A DNA stretch of 64,000 nt from Eonycteris spelaea (taxonomy: Eukaryota; Chordata; Mammalia; Chiroptera; Pteropodidae). Numbering within the stretch: the first letter of the stretch is position 1; each line of letters begins with the position of its first letter. The stretch lies in NCBI GenBank assembly GCA_003508835.1, contig PUFA01000165.1, positions 3,749,001-3,813,000 on the forward strand, given 5' to 3'. This document shows, one piece after another, positions 25,611 through 37,645 of the stretch. Below the pieces are notes generated by a model. The model was given only the letters and a program-made list of their open reading frames with translations. It was not told the DNA's origin and ran no database searches. Both the position numbers and the translations under genes were made by a program.

Positions 25611-27000
25611 AGAAATGAAGCTAAATTAACTGTGGGCTGAGACTTGGCAAATAGGGTCCCTTCTTGGGTGTGCAGAGCTCAAGGAAATATGAAAGAAGGT
25701 CGCTTTTAACCCTAGGCAGGGAAATGACTGGCATTTTTCTTTGCAGTGTAGTTGACTGTGGGGTCCTGTGACTGCTGAGCTTCCCCTGCTTAAAAGCAAA
25801 GAGCCTGTATTCCAATCATAGAGCTCAGAGGATGGCTCTGATAAAAACATGATGCCTGGCTCTCTAAGTAAAATAGTCTCCTTTTGTTATATCAGTGCAA
25901 AGAGTAGAAATCTCTTTCAAATTTCTCTCACTGGCTCACTCATCCTTTTCCCTTACCCTTCTGGTAAGAGTTAATACTCACTGTCCTGATTGCTCTACAT
26001 TACCACAATCATGTACTTGTTCCCTGGTCCCCTAACAGTCCACTAGGACAGCCGTAGGAAGATGTCAGCAATGGCTTCCAACAGCTCAATTCTAGTACTT
26101 TGATAGTAAGTCTTCAGAAAATATTTGCTGAATGAAATTCAAAAGATGCTGTTTGCAATTCCTAACTTTCCTGGGCTTTCTACTTTTTTCTCCTCCCAGT
26201 TGTTCCTTATTAAGCCTTCTTAGCATCCTCTAGGGACCCTGTTCCCTTTGACCACTCTTTGTTTAAGGTCTTAGCTTCTGGTAGCTCTTATGGTCACTCC
26301 AAATGTTCTCTCTATATCTTCTCTTTCAAACTCGGAACTGCTTTTGTAGGACTGGAGAGCTTCACATCTTTCTCTCCAGCCCAGACCTCAGTTCCGTGTT
26401 GAGCTCTTGGCCACATAGCTAACAGCTCTTCTCGAATGGCTCATTGGAACACCAAGCTCATTTAAAAACTTGATTCATTAACTCACCCCTCACTCTACCC
26501 TAACATAGGTTTATTATTTTTGTGCTACTTAGTTCAGTCGCCTAAGTCATAAAACTTGGCTTCCTTACTAAAATTCAGCATTTGATTATTCTTGTTTCAT
26601 TTCTTTGCTCTCAGTTTATTGCTTAAAATATTTAATGCAATTCTCAGAGACCCTATCATATCACCTTGAGTCACAATATCATTATCGTACCAACAAAATT
26701 AAAAACAAACACATTGTATTATTTAGAAACAAGACCATATTTAATTATTCCCAAACGACTCAAAAATATCTTCACAGTTTTTTTTTTTTTTTAAATTCAG
26801 GACCCAAACAGAATCCACATAAATTGATTGGCATATCTATTATATATTTTTAAATCAGTATTAGTTTTCTCTTACCCCTTATTTTCATGCTACATGTTTG
26901 TTGAAGAAATTGGGTTTTCAGAAGGTTTTTAACATAAAGTCACTAATTCTCTGTGATGAAGTTTATATTAATAAATTTCTTCCAATACATTAGTTTTTTT
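25611..27000. other. Mostly unassigned; L2-like scraps
   Basis: Positions about 26320-26570 (CTCCAGCCCAGACCTCAGTT, CACATAGCTAACAGCTCTTC, TGGAACACCAAGCTCATT) and about 25920-26140 weakly resemble diverged L2. T runs occur near 26780 and 26995. No gene seen. Confidence 0.4.
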
Positions 27001-27004
27001 TTTT

Positions 27005-27185
27005 TCAGAATTTTTTGAGGTATGCTGTGGCTATAGTAAAATCTACAAATCTTTTAAACTCATCTTCGCTAACTTTAACATATGTATGCATATTGGCACC
27101 ATCCAGATGAATATTTACAACATTTTTATCCCCAGTGAAGTATCCCTGTGCCTCCTCCCAGTCATCAGCTATCCCCTAGACTCAG
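27005..27185 (+). mobile_element. L1M 3' UTR, upstream part split by a DNA transposon
   Basis: TTTTTTGAGGTATGCTGTGG, TATGTATGCATATTGGCACC, TCCCCAGTGAAGTATCCCTG and TCCCAGTCATCAGCTATCCC are L1M 3' text. The same element resumes at 27405. Confidence 0.65.
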
Positions 27186-27404
27186 GGCCACCCAGAACCT
27201 GGGCTGTGGACCAGTAACCGTCTGTGGCCTGTTAGGAACCGGGCCGCCCAGCAGGTGAGTGGTAGGCAAGCAAGGAGAGCTTCACCTATATTTGCAGCTG
27301 CTCTCCAGTGCTAGCATCACCACCTCAGCTCCACCTCAGATCATCAAGCATTAGATTCTCATAAGAGCACCGGTCCTTGGTGCCCTAAAGATTGGGGACC
27401 ACTG
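27186..27404 (+). mobile_element. MER1-type hAT DNA transposon nested in L1
   Basis: Non-autonomous element with GTCTGTGGCCTGTTAGGAAC, CGGGCCGCCCAGCAGGTGAG, CACCTCAGATCATCAAGCAT, TTAGATTCTCATAAGAGCAC and the terminal ATTGGGGACCACTG. This matches the MER1 group as I remember it. It interrupts an older L1 3' UTR, so it is the younger of the two. Confidence 0.75.
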
Positions 27405-27950
27405 TGGAGGTAAACACTATTCTGTCATCAGCATGGACTGTTTTTGCCTATTTTTGTGCTTCATGTTAATGGAATTATTCATTATTAACTCTTCTTATTT
27501 TTCTCCTTTCATTCAATTTAATGGTTTTGAGTTTTTCCATGTTTTCGAGTGTATTTGTAGTTTGTTATTTTTTATTGCTATGTAGTTTTCTATCATATAA
27601 ACACACATGATTCATTTACCCATTTTCCTGTTGATGACATTTAGATAGTTTCTAATCTTGGCTATTGTGAATAGACTGTTAAAAACACACATGATCTTTT
27701 TGAAGACATACATTAATATACTATGGATATACTTAGCGGTAGGAATGCTGGGTCATAGGGAATGCATACGTTTTGTTAAAGAGTGTTAGTTTTCTAATGC
27801 GGTTACCATTTGATATTTTTACCAACAAAATATGAACAAACATTTCAGTCATTCCACAACCTCACCAACACAATATTATCAATCTTTAAAATTTTGCCAT
27901 TCCAAAGAATAGCGCTTGATGCATGTACAGTGCTAGCATTTACTTTTATT
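27405..27950 (+). mobile_element. L1M 3' UTR, downstream part
   Basis: Continues the interrupted L1: TTGCTATGTAGTTTTCTATC, TGTTGATGACATTTAGATAG, TCTTGGCTATTGTGAATAGA, GGAATGCTGGGTCATAGGGA, CACAACCTCACCAACACAAT. The frame 27810-28040 is L1-derived. Confidence 0.8.
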
Positions 27951-28485
27951 CCAAAGGCTCTGAAAAAAAAAAAAAGTAAGAATAACTCAACAACTTTCAC
28001 AAGTGTTGAGACTTTAGTAGAAATACATTTCTTCAAGTGATATCTTCTATCAGTAAAAGTTCAATTAAGGTTGTTTGAGTTGAAAAAAGAGAAATAGAAA
28101 GACTCAGACCTCACCTAATTATTCCTCCTTCAAAATTATTTGGCTTAAGTGGCAATGTATGCAGATTCAATACCAAGAGCCGAATGTCAGCCTGGGCAGT
28201 TGTAGATAATATCATATGAAGTAGGAGGTATACTTCTAGAAAAATCTCAGGTCTTGGCTTCTGGTTAAGGTTGATGTATCCATCTTTTGCCTTAAAGCAT
28301 TTACCTAACAAGATGTGAAAAACTGCACAACCATTTTTACAAGAGGATTTATGTAATCAGTGAATATTTTGCAATTTATGTAGCTATACAATATACAAAA
28401 CAAGTTAAAGGCAAATGAAAACAGTTACATGCTCTTAATCCCAGAAATGATTACCAATGGGATGGACTATAGGAAGGGGTGAGTT
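27951..28485. other. Unassigned sequence
   Basis: No gene recognised; an A run lies near 27963-27975. Confidence 0.35.
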
Positions 28486-28489
28486 GGGA

Positions 28490-28710
28490 AGAGAAGTAAT
28501 AGAAGTTAAGTACCTCCAGTGTGCCAGGCATTATTAATGCTAGATCTTTAATGTAAATATAGTTCTGAGTTTAATTAAGTCTTCATTAAAATAATTCAAA
28601 GTGGGTTATATTACTCCGTTTTAATGAAAAGGAAACTGAGGCTCAAAGGCATTTAGAGCTTTCATTGTAAATGTCTGAAACAGGATACACCCAGGTCTGT
28701 GGTAATGCCA
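28490..28710 (-). repeat. MIR SINE, reverse orientation
   Basis: CCTCCAGTGTGCCAGGCATT, AATGAAAAGGAAACTGAGGC, then CACCCAGGTCTG. Confidence 0.7.
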
Positions 28711-29835
28711 TGGAGTTTTATCTTACAAGGGTGATGGAAAATATATTAAATTTAGAGGTAATATAAAAATCACGGATAAATTATTCTAAAAATTTTTTTG
28801 CATCACCCACAAAGTAGAGCAAAGTGGTGTATAATACTCTAAACAATAATACTTATATGTACTAAAGCTTGAGAATCATTACGTTAGACTACAAGAAAGA
28901 ACAAAGGATACCAGATGCAAATTTTGGGCTCTCTGCCTCTTTGCGTTTTCAGGTAGTTATAAAGTTTCTAGTGGTAAACAGTCTCAAGCATTTCTGCCTG
29001 TGTGCATGGCTTTCTCATTTGGTTCAAGTAATAATTCTCTAAAATCATAAACCACATTATATATCTTTATTCTGAGAATTTTACAAAAAAGATATCACTC
29101 ACAGCTGCAGGAAAAAAGTTTATCATCCAAAACCAACCACAAAGTAAAATGTATATGCAACATGATTTCTTTGTATTCCTACAGTATTAAGAATGAAACT
29201 GAAGTTCAAAGAGATTTGATTTATGTGCCCAAAGCTCTAGTACCTCTTGGACAAGAAGTGAAACCAGTTTATCTACCATAAGCACAAAGTCGAAGTCCCT
29301 TTCTGCAAATCAGCTGGCCAATGGTATAGCCACAGTATACCTGGAATAAACCTGGAATTTGATATAATTAGAATGTCTCATTAAAAATTTTTGTGGGGGA
29401 GCCTACCCATAAAATTATTCTGCATGTTGGGAAAATACTTGACTTACTAGAGAATAAAGATCAACGATTCTGTTATTCACAGACGAGAAGCTTTGAGAAA
29501 GCTTTGATTCCACTATGATACTCATAATTGATGGTGCTCTCCAAGGAGTAGGACATTCTCACTGGGTTATACTGGGGTTGTGGATGCCATAAGTTTTCTC
29601 TACATTCCTTTCTCTCATACTCAAGAGAGTACATCAGAACGCAAGATAGTCAAAAAATAATATCACCTAGGGAAACTTGAAAGTTCTCAATCTTTTATTA
29701 AGAAATGGCTATCTTTCAATTGCTATTTGATATTTTTCTGTGAAACATGCCTAACTTCTGTGACAATAATATTTCTACATGGACTTTAAACAGGCAAACA
29801 TGAATGCAAAGGATAAGCTAAAGAAAAGAAAAATA
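28711..29835. other. Unassigned sequence
   Basis: No gene or repeat recognised. Confidence 0.35.
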
Positions 29836-29839
29836 GAGT

Positions 29840-30045
29840 TGGACTTCTTAAGTTTTAAATACCAGCTCTGTTTTGAATTACCTATTAGACCTTGGACAAC
29901 TCAATCTTTCTAAGTCATAGTTTTCTCATCTTGTAAAATGAGGATAACAGTTGTGTCTATTTCATAAAGCTGTGGTAAATACTAAATAAGATAATATGCA
30001 TAACACACTTAGAGCACTTAACACATAGTGCTAAATGTAATGAGT
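29840..30045 (+). repeat. MIR SINE
   Basis: AAATACCAGCTCTGTTTTGA, GACCTTGGACAACTCAATC, AAATGAGGATAACAGTTGTG and AGAGCACTTAACACATAGTG lie in MIR order. Confidence 0.85.
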
Positions 30046-30364
30046 AGGAAAATGGAAGATAGGCAAAAACAGTTAGGGAAGTAAGTAGTAAAGATGAATA
30101 TAAACTGCCAATGTAGATATTTAAGAAGCAAGAAATTTCAGCATTAAAGAGTCAGCCTATGCATTAAAAATTCCCTTGAAATAATTTGTATTACCCTGAT
30201 ACACAAAAGGGTGGTTAGAATAATTTTGATGAGAAGGAAACAAAGTAATGTCAGACATCTTCATAATGTTTCACAGGATACTAAGGTCAGAAGAGATTTC
30301 TTCCATGAGTGTGGGAGATGCCCACACCTTTGCTTTGTATTATATCAGGAGAGGCAGCATAACC

Positions 30365-30605
30365 AATTCTCTAAGAGAATGGGTGCTGGAACTGAGAAAT
30401 AGGGTACGAATCTTAGTTCTACCATTTACCTGCTAAGTAAACTTGGGTAAGTCACTGAACTATATCTGTTTTTAGTTTCCTCTTCTGTAAAGTGGAGATT
30501 AATAACCGTAACTATCCCATAAGGTGTTGAGAGGATTATGCACAAATATACAAAAAGTACTCAGAATAGTTCCTCATTTACAATAAATTCTCAATATCTG
30601 TTGTC
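30365..30605 (+). repeat. MIR SINE
   Basis: Near complete forward MIR: GAATCTTAGTTCTACCATTT, ACTTGGGTAAGTCACTGAAC, TTTCCTCTTCTGTAAAGTGG, GGTGTTGAGAGGATTATGC. The two frames overlapping here (30211-30436) are not genes. Confidence 0.88.
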
Positions 30606-31285
30606 CATGATCATCACTGTCAGGAATAGGAAAGAAAAGAAAGCAAAATGATTTAATTCTCTTGTGTGAATCAGAAATAATATTGATAATCTATTCTAAT
30701 GGAAATCAAAGAGGTAGAATAATGGTGCTACACATGTATTTATTCTTTTAATATCCCAAGCAATATAAAAACTTCCCATGGAAGGAAAAATACAAATTCA
30801 TCTATTCCAACAGAGGAATCACAACAAATAAAGAGTCTCCACGTCTTTAAATGAATTTTAGAGCTGATCACTGGTTCTGTGCAAATAGCCCAGATGGTTG
30901 AAGATTCAGAATATAAACTCTAAGTTGGTTGCAATTCACCTATATCACTATTGTGCTAAGATAAATAAAACTAAATATCCTGAATGCCTTCCTTTCACAG
31001 CAGTACCTATATGCTTCATTAGAATGGTTAATGTGGAAATTGGTGCCTAGCAAAATCAAAACATCTGAAGTAACTGATTCTAGGTTTGATGTCACAGTAT
31101 GTTTTTAGCATTTTTATTTGAAATAGACTAAAAATATAATCTTAATATGGTATAAAAATAATCTCAAGGGCAAAATGGTGTAGTGAGTTGGGAAGCACTA
31201 CATCAAAAAATGAGGGTTTTAGTCTCATAACTTTTATTTTTGTGTAAGTTTAAGTTGTTTTGTAATATATAAGGCTACAAGTTTA
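30606..31285. other. Unassigned AT-rich sequence
   Basis: Nothing recognised. Confidence 0.35.
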
Positions 31286-31289
31286 TAGC

Positions 31290-31440
31290 CATTCTTCTTT
31301 TGAACCTCCTTAAGCATGAGTTTTCTCATCTGTAAAGCCTCACGTAAAACATGTATTATGCCTATCATATAGGGCTGTTGTAAGAATTGAACAATGTATA
31401 TAAACATTAAAATGTTAACATCCTATAAAATGTTTATTAG
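31290..31440 (+). repeat. MIR fragment
   Basis: ATGAGTTTTCTCATCTGTAA, TATAGGGCTGTTGTAAGAAT and GAACAATGTATATAAAC resemble the MIR 3' half. Confidence 0.6.
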
Positions 31441-33000
31441 AAATTGTATGGGTTTCTCATTCCATAAGAATACTCCAAAAGAATAAGAAATAAGTTGCAT
31501 AATAGTATCAAAATATTTCTAACTATACCACTGTGCAGAAGGGAAAAAGACCAAATCAAGGACCTGCTTGATGTATGGTCAACTCCTTTAGAAGTGCAGG
31601 AAACGTTATTTAGTATTGATGAAAAGCTGCCAGTTTATACACATACTTCCATTTAACCAGTATGATATCCTACTTAAAAATCACTCTTTACCACTGGAGG
31701 AATTTCCTAATTCACTTACCAGGCTGCATTCATCCAGACAAAGAATGTTGAGACTCCCTAACAGTGAACCACAAAATAGGGAGGAAGGAATGCCACTAAT
31801 TTTGTAACTTACAAAGAGTGATTGCCAGCCAGCGTTGTTAAAGGGATCAATGGTATTGAAAGAATGAGTTGTGGTGAGCAGAGTATCGACCATTGAAAAG
31901 AGTGATGAACAATTACAGTCTCAGTTCAATATCAGTGTTATAAAGGTCACTGATGAAAAATGTCTCAGTTCCCTTTTTTAAAAGTATTTTTATGCTTGAT
32001 TACAGTTCTTTTTCCTCTTCATTCTTCTATTTTCCCAAATGGTTCTTTCAAAATCTTAATGACAGTGAATAGCACCATCCAGCAGACAGTAAACATATCA
32101 CTTACATTATTAGCATTTTGTGATTTTTTTTTTTTGCAGCCATTAAAGAATACTATATAGAATAAGAATTTGGGAAAACAAGAATGCTGTGCAAGAGTGC
32201 CGTTGGCACATTACTTAAAATGCAAACACTACAGTTGGATATCATTAAGACTGCAAATAGAAAATCCCCCACAGTCAAAGAATGAAGAAAGTTATGGTTC
32301 TCTAGGTGGTGTTCATTTCCCCACTGTCATATGTACTGAGTAATGAACATGTGTTATACTTACAAATCTGGCTAATAAGTGGGAATACAACCCATGTTCA
32401 ATCCCATACTATGAATTAATGTTACTTAGAAAACCATCACCTTGGCATTTCTATGCTTTTGTGAGTTTTTCTTTTGAAACGGAAAATTTTATTTTAAGTA
32501 ATGTTTTGAACTTAACTTCCTAAAAGGAGGAAAAAGAGGCGAAGAATTTTTTTTACTTCCTACAGTATTATGTATTATGTGCACATTTCTCACCAGTTTT
32601 TCATGTCTAGAGAAGTAGGATCGTCCCTGATTAAACTCGCAACTCATCTCTGAATGGCCTATAGCATCCAGCATACCCATAAAAACGTAAGTGCAAATAC
32701 ATGTGTTATAATAAGGTGGATATTTAGATGAGTCCAAGAAAAAAAACAAAACAAAACTGTGTATCATTCATGGCATGTAAACTACTGGCTCCAACACTTA
32801 CCTATGCCTTAGAATTGACACAGAGTTGTCAAAAATAGATTCTCAGACCCCACTCAAAACTCAGTGAATTTCTAGTGTGGGATATTTTTTGAATATTTTT
32901 CAGCCAATGAGGTCTCATCTCTGGAGTGATATTTAACAATATTTGAGAGCAAGGAAGCCTTCATTTTTAGACCAGACATAGCCAATTCATTTCACTTCAC
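31441..33000. other. Unassigned sequence
   Basis: Short frames (31616-31807, 31681-31893, 31960-32160, 32489-32767) lack domains. No repeat identified. Confidence 0.35.
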
Positions 33001-33004
33001 AAGC

Positions 33005-33190
33005 CATCTCTGGTAGTGACCATTGAGAGCCTAGATACTCAAATTTGGTCCATGAATTAGCACTATCACCTATTAGCTTGCTAGAAAAGCGGAATCCCAG
33101 GCTCTAAAGCAGAACTACTGAATCGAAAATCTGCATTTCAACATGATCCCCAGTTATTCATGTGCACGTTAAAATTGGAAAGAACTGGTC
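33005..33190 (+). mobile_element. MER5A hAT-Charlie remnant
   Basis: TTGGTCCATGAATTAGCACT, CGGAATCCCAGGCTCTAAAG, CTACTGAATCGAAAATCTGC and CATGTGCACGTTAAAATT give MER5A order. Confidence 0.75.
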
Positions 33191-33199
33191 TAGTACAAT

Positions 33200-33385
33200 G
33201 TTATCAAAGTGTGACATGTAGACAGACACCATCAGCATCATCTGTTGGGTTGTTAGAAATGCAGAATCTTATGTGCCATCTCAGACCCGCTGAATGAGAA
33301 TCTCTGGTGAGGGATCAAAGAATGTGTGTTTCAACAATGTTTCTAGGTGATGTTTTGCTATGCTAAAGTTTGAGAACCAGTATTC
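33200..33385 (+). mobile_element. MER5A hAT-Charlie remnant (second copy)
   Basis: AAAGTGTGACATGTAGACAG, ATCAGCATCATCTGTTGGGT, GAAATGCAGAATCTTATGTG, CGCTGAATGAGAATCTCTGG and TAAAGTTTGAGAACCAGTA. Directly follows another MER5A and precedes a MER1-type element. Confidence 0.85.
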
Positions 33386-33392
33386 TAAAGCA

Positions 33393-33612
33393 GCGGTCCC
33401 AACCTTTTTGGCCCAGAGACCAATGCTCCTATGAGAATCAAATTCCTGATGATCTGAGGTGGAGCTGAGGTGGCGATGCTAACTGGGGAGTGGCTGAAAA
33501 CACAGATGAAGCTTTTCTCCCTTGTCCGCTGCTCACCTCCTGGTGTGCGTCCTGGTTCCTTACAGGATGCTGACAATACTGGTCTGCAGCCTAGAGGTTG
33601 GGGACTAAAGCA
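33393..33612 (-). mobile_element. MER1-type hAT DNA transposon
   Basis: Starts CAGCGGTCCCAACCTTTTTG and ends AGAGGTTGGGGACTAAAGCA, with CTGATGATCTGAGGTGGAGC inside. It is a reverse-orientation relative of the element at 27186. The minus-strand frame 33385-33648 is transposon-derived. Confidence 0.75.
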
Positions 33613-34019
33613 CTGTGCGTTGTAAGGACACACATGAGCTTGCTGCAAGAAGATGTATTGATCAATTAATATCTACCCAGGTTCAGACGGGGAAAAGTGA
33701 TGAGATTCATACCACATATTTATTATCTCTGCTCTAGATAGAAAATACGTAGGATTTTGGAAGAAATCAAATTGATATGAGAATGAGAAGTAGACAAATA
33801 AGCAAGCAAAAAAGGTAGGGGATGGCAGAAAAAATAAGAAAAGGATTAAACCCCAAGTGGATAAAACAATTGGTAGCTGTTAAAGCTGGATGACAGGTAA
33901 CAGGAATTTATTACACTATTCATTCTTCTCTTGGGTTATGTGAAATTCTTTACAATGATAAGTTTTAAATTAAATCTATCTAGAGGTACATTATTGGCTA
34001 CATATTTAGAAAACATTAA

Positions 34020-34440
34020 AAGATGGATAATATCCATTGTTGATGAAAATATGGGAAAAGAAAATTCTCATATAGTGTTAATGGGATTTTGAGCTTTTGA
34101 AAGGCAATATGACAGTAACTATTAGAATGTTTAAAAGTATTGATATAGTAGTTCTCATTTCTAGAAAACTTATCCACAAAAGAAGTCACCCAATTATATA
34201 TGTATACTGTACAAAGATGTATACTGTGGCTTTATTTATAAGAAAAACAATTTGGAGAGAGTCTATGTACCTACTAAGGTAAATGATTTAATAAATATCA
34301 TATGCTCACAGTGTGGTCTATTGCACAATTATTATTTATACAATTTATTATTATACACTTTATTAGTTCTAAATGACATATCTAAATATTGACCTGGAAG
34401 GTTGTCAATGACATATTGTTAAGGAAAATAAAATATCAAT
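34020..34440 (+). mobile_element. L1M 3' region, upstream part
   Basis: Old L1-like text: TCCATTGTTGATGAAAATAT, TTTTGAAAGGCAATATGACA, TCTAGAAAACTTATCCACAA and GTATACTGTGGCTTTATTTA. The remnant frame 34097-34282 is part of it. Confidence 0.55.
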
Positions 34441-34454
34441 ATATTCTTTTAAGG

Positions 34455-34905
34455 GGAAGGGAAAAATAATCTTAGTGCTTATATGTTTTTCTGCATCTAT
34501 TGAGGTAATAATGTAATTTTTATCCTTGGTTTGGTTGATGTGATGAATCACATTAATGGTTTTGAGGATGTTGAATGGTCCTTTCATGCCTGTGTAAATA
34601 CCACATGATCATAGTATATACTTTTAATGTACTGTTAAATTTAGTTTGCTAGTATTTTGTTGATAATTTTGGTATTTGTGTTCATCAGGGATATTGGCCT
34701 GTAATTCTCTTTCTTTGTAGTGTTTTTGGTTTTAGTATCAGAGTAATCCTGGCTTCGTAAAATGAGTTTGAAAGTGTTCCTTCCTCTTCAATTTTCTGGA
34801 CTAGTAAGAGAAGGATCGGTACTAATTCTTCTTTAAATGTCTGGGAGAATTCACCTGTGAAACTGTCTGGGCCTGGGTTTTTGTTTGTTGGGAGTTTTTT
34901 GCCTA
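34455..34905 (-). mobile_element. L1 ORF2 reverse transcriptase fragment
   Basis: Reverse-strand piece of L1 ORF2. The minus-strand frame (34685-35020) carries the residues PGPDSFTGEFSQTFKEELVP and KIEEEGTLSNSFYEARITLI, diagnostic of the L1 reverse transcriptase region. It is truncated at both ends and lacks the catalytic FADD region, so it is inactive. It appears inserted in opposite orientation within older L1 3' sequence. Confidence 0.88.
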
Positions 34906-35070
34906 TATGTGTGCTCTTTTTTGTATGTACAAAAGCAAGCAACAGGAAGCCCATTACTAAATGGTTAATAGTTCTACCTTGGGGAAGAAGTATGTCTACT
35001 TTTGGGAGGAAGTCTATCATTTTTAACTTTGTACAATTTGTACTATTTTTGACTTTTATATACTGGTATA
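34906..35070 (+). mobile_element. L1M 3' region, possible downstream part
   Basis: Possible continuation of the plus-strand L1 after the inverted ORF2 fragment (ACTTTGTACAATTTGTACTA, TGACTTTTATATACTGG). A weak match. Confidence 0.35.
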
Positions 35071-35520
35071 TTTGACACAGTTTCAGTTAATGAGCTATAA
35101 ATGGGTGTCACTTGGAAAGCTGTCCGAAGTTCTAAGAAAACTTATTTATAGGGTAAGAATCAGATGGCCCCTGCCTTTTGCTGTTTGCTCTTTCCCCCTC
35201 TTCCGGTTCAGAACCTGCATGATAAATTTCTAAAGAAGAAGCTGTTTTGCAAGCATTGGGCCAATGGGTCCATAATTAGAAATGGTGCAATGGAAAGCCA
35301 GAAGGAGCTTCAGTTTCCAGTGGAAGTGTGGACTCATTGCATCAACCATGAGTGGTTCTCTTTTAAACTTATTATATAAATAACCTAAAGTCACTAATTT
35401 GTTTACATTAATATTTTCAGGTTTCTGTCACTCATAGTCAAACAATTAATAACCAAAGCATTACTTAACTATCCAGATGTCCAGATACATGTGGTAGGAT
35501 CTACATAGTAATACACGCAG

Positions 35521-35573
<53 letters not shown>

Positions 35574-36285
35574 CAGTTCTCACCTAAACAGGCACTTTGT
35601 GCATTTGGCCTACCATGAATGCCTGGTCTTAGCACAGTGCCTGCCATGTCATTTAATAAAGGAGTAAATGAATCTATGAAAGAGAAATATGCATGGTCAT
35701 ACTTCTAGATTGTGAGATTATAGATAATTTTCATTTCCTTTTGTGCATTTGTCTATATTCTCTGAATATTTAAAATCAAAACAAAAACTAAGGCTATTTT
35801 TAAAAACTATTAAAACTATATAGGGAAGCTGTGTGTTATAGCTCAATGATAAAGTGGAACTGTGTTATTACACAGATTTTGACATATTGCAAATCAAATC
35901 TTTTCCTCTCCTTCATTCCTCCACAAACTACTTAAAAAATAGAATAAAATCCTGGTAAAACTCAATATACAAGATGAGTATTAGTCTGATTACCCATCAG
36001 GATGATAAAGGAGGTTTACTCTACAATTATATTACATATTTATAAAGAAAAATTTGAAAGTGGTTTCTTTTACATTGATGGATGTTTCAACAGTAACTAT
36101 AAAAATAATAAAAAATTAAGCATCTTTGTTTTGCTTCTGCTAAGAATGCATGTATGATGTACAGTATTTCAATTCTGGGGACGTATTTATTATACCTCAT
36201 TGGAAAATTCTGCACACAAATCAACTGAAACCCCTTTGGTTGGTACAACATTTTTGAGAGTCATGGCATTAACACAATTTTACCA
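35071..36285. other. Unassigned sequence with a CA microsatellite
   Basis: No gene recognised. The frame 35164-35379 has no domain. Confidence 0.35.
35513..35572. repeat. (CG)n(CA)n alternating microsatellite
   Basis: A short CG run followed by a CA run of about 22 or more units. Continuous purine-pyrimidine alternation is favourable for Z-DNA. Confidence 0.95.
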
Positions 36286-36287
36286 AT

Positions 36288-36456
36288 GGTCTCAAAATGA
36301 GCCGTATGGCAATATCCGGAGACATTTTGGGTTGTCACCACTGAGGGGGTATTACCAACATCCAGTGGGCAGGGGCTAGCAATGCACAAGGCAGTCCCCA
36401 TGACGAAGAATTATTTGGTCCAAAATGTTAACGGTACTGAGGTTGAGAAACACCTG
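36288..36456 (+). mobile_element. MER20 hAT-Charlie fragment
   Basis: TGGCAATATCCGGAGACATT, TTGGGTTGTCACCACTGAGG, GAAGAATTATTTGGTCCAAA and ACTGAGGTTGAGAAACACC give forward MER20 order. The first part is missing. Confidence 0.82.
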
Positions 36457-36671
36457 GTTTTTACTATTTTTCTCTCTGTCTTGTAATTTAGGCTGTATCT
36501 ATCCCTATGAGTAATTTGACTATTTTGACTTTTGGATTTTTACTGGGTTATTAGATTAGTAACTAGGTAAATTGAATTTCAACATTTAAGCTGTGTCTTT
36601 TTCTAGTCACAGAATTTTAACACTGGGCATGTGTCTACTTTATCTTAAAGATTCCTTCATGCAATGATTTT

Positions 36672-36780
36672 TTTACTGAGCATCTAATAAGTAATAGACA
36701 TTGCCCCAGGCATTGAGTGCATGAAAATGAATGAACAGACATGGTCCTTACACTCAGGTACTTACGCTGTAATGAAATAG
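36672..36780 (+). repeat. Ancient dispersed repeat, family not assigned
   Basis: TTACTGAGCATCTAATAAGT, GACATTGCCCCAGGCATTGA and GAACAGACATGGTCCTTACA. Same unassigned family as at 1845. Confidence 0.4.
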
Positions 36781-36929
36781 AAAATGTCCCTCAACTTTGC
36801 GACACAGGAGGCTCAGATAGAGAACGGCATGTTGGGGGCAGTGAAAAGAACTCTTAATTTGAACTCAAGGCTGGAGTTCAAATCCAAATAACCATTTTAT
36901 TTTTCTGTTCTTTAAACAAACGGTGCAGT

Positions 36930-37205
36930 ATTGCTTCCTAGTTTTGCACTGTTTGTTTTTCTGCTGGAAATAACCTTTACTCAAATTTCTCCTCTTTTGG
37001 ATCTTTTCTGCCATTCAGGTCTCTGCTCATATGTGACCTCCTCAGAGTGGACATTCCTGATCTCCCTAGCTACTGTTTCCTCTAATTTTTCCCTATACTC
37101 TTGTTCTATTTCATATTGCTTATCTAAAATTATTTTGTTTACTTGTTTAATGTTTGTTTTCACAATAATGATTTTTTATGACTGGTGGGAAAAAGTCTCA
37201 TAATC
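36930..37205 (+). mobile_element. L2 LINE fragment
   Basis: CATTCAGGTCTCTGCTCATA, TGTGACCTCCTCAGAGTGGA and CATTCCTGATCTCCCTAGCT are L2 3' text. The frames 36931-37203 and 36981-37163 are L2-derived. Confidence 0.75.
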
Positions 37206-37254
37206 CTTTAAGGCCTTGGGTGATATAACTTCTGAGTATGTTGGTGATCTTACT

Positions 37255-37645
37255 TGAAGCCCTCTTTCTTTCCTTCTTTCTCTTTTCCAGCCACACTGGT
37301 CTCATTCTGCTCCTTCATCAGAGTGTGCAGTCTCTGAGACTTTAGACTCTCTTCTCTGCCTAAAACTCTTTCTTGCCATTTCCTGGCTAATAACTATTCA
37401 TCACTCAGCACTTATCTTTAAATATGACTTCTTCCACTATCCATCAAGATTGCTCTCCATGTTTCTCTCTAACATTCCATATTAACTTTTAATTATTGGC
37501 TTCCTTTTGCCTACCTTTTCTTTTGGATGTAAGCCCTATGAAGGCAGGGTTCTTGTCTTCTGGCTTATTGGTGTCATCCTAGTGCCTGCCATTTTTCCTT
37601 CCTTGTGGGCTGTGTTACACAAATATATATTGATTAACTTACTTC
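37255..37645 (+). mobile_element. L2 LINE fragment (second copy)
   Basis: CCAGCCACACTGGTCTCATT, AACTCTTTCTTGCCATTTCC, AAATATGACTTCTTCCACTA, GTAAGCCCTATGAAGGCAGG and GTCATCCTAGTGCCTGCC. It is a near repeat of the previous unit in content, so it is a separate L2 3' end. Confidence 0.8.

Noticed and set aside
34685..35020. 111-codon minus-strand frame as a possible gene
   Set aside because: It is a piece of L1 ORF2 reverse transcriptase joined to non-homologous sequence at its start.
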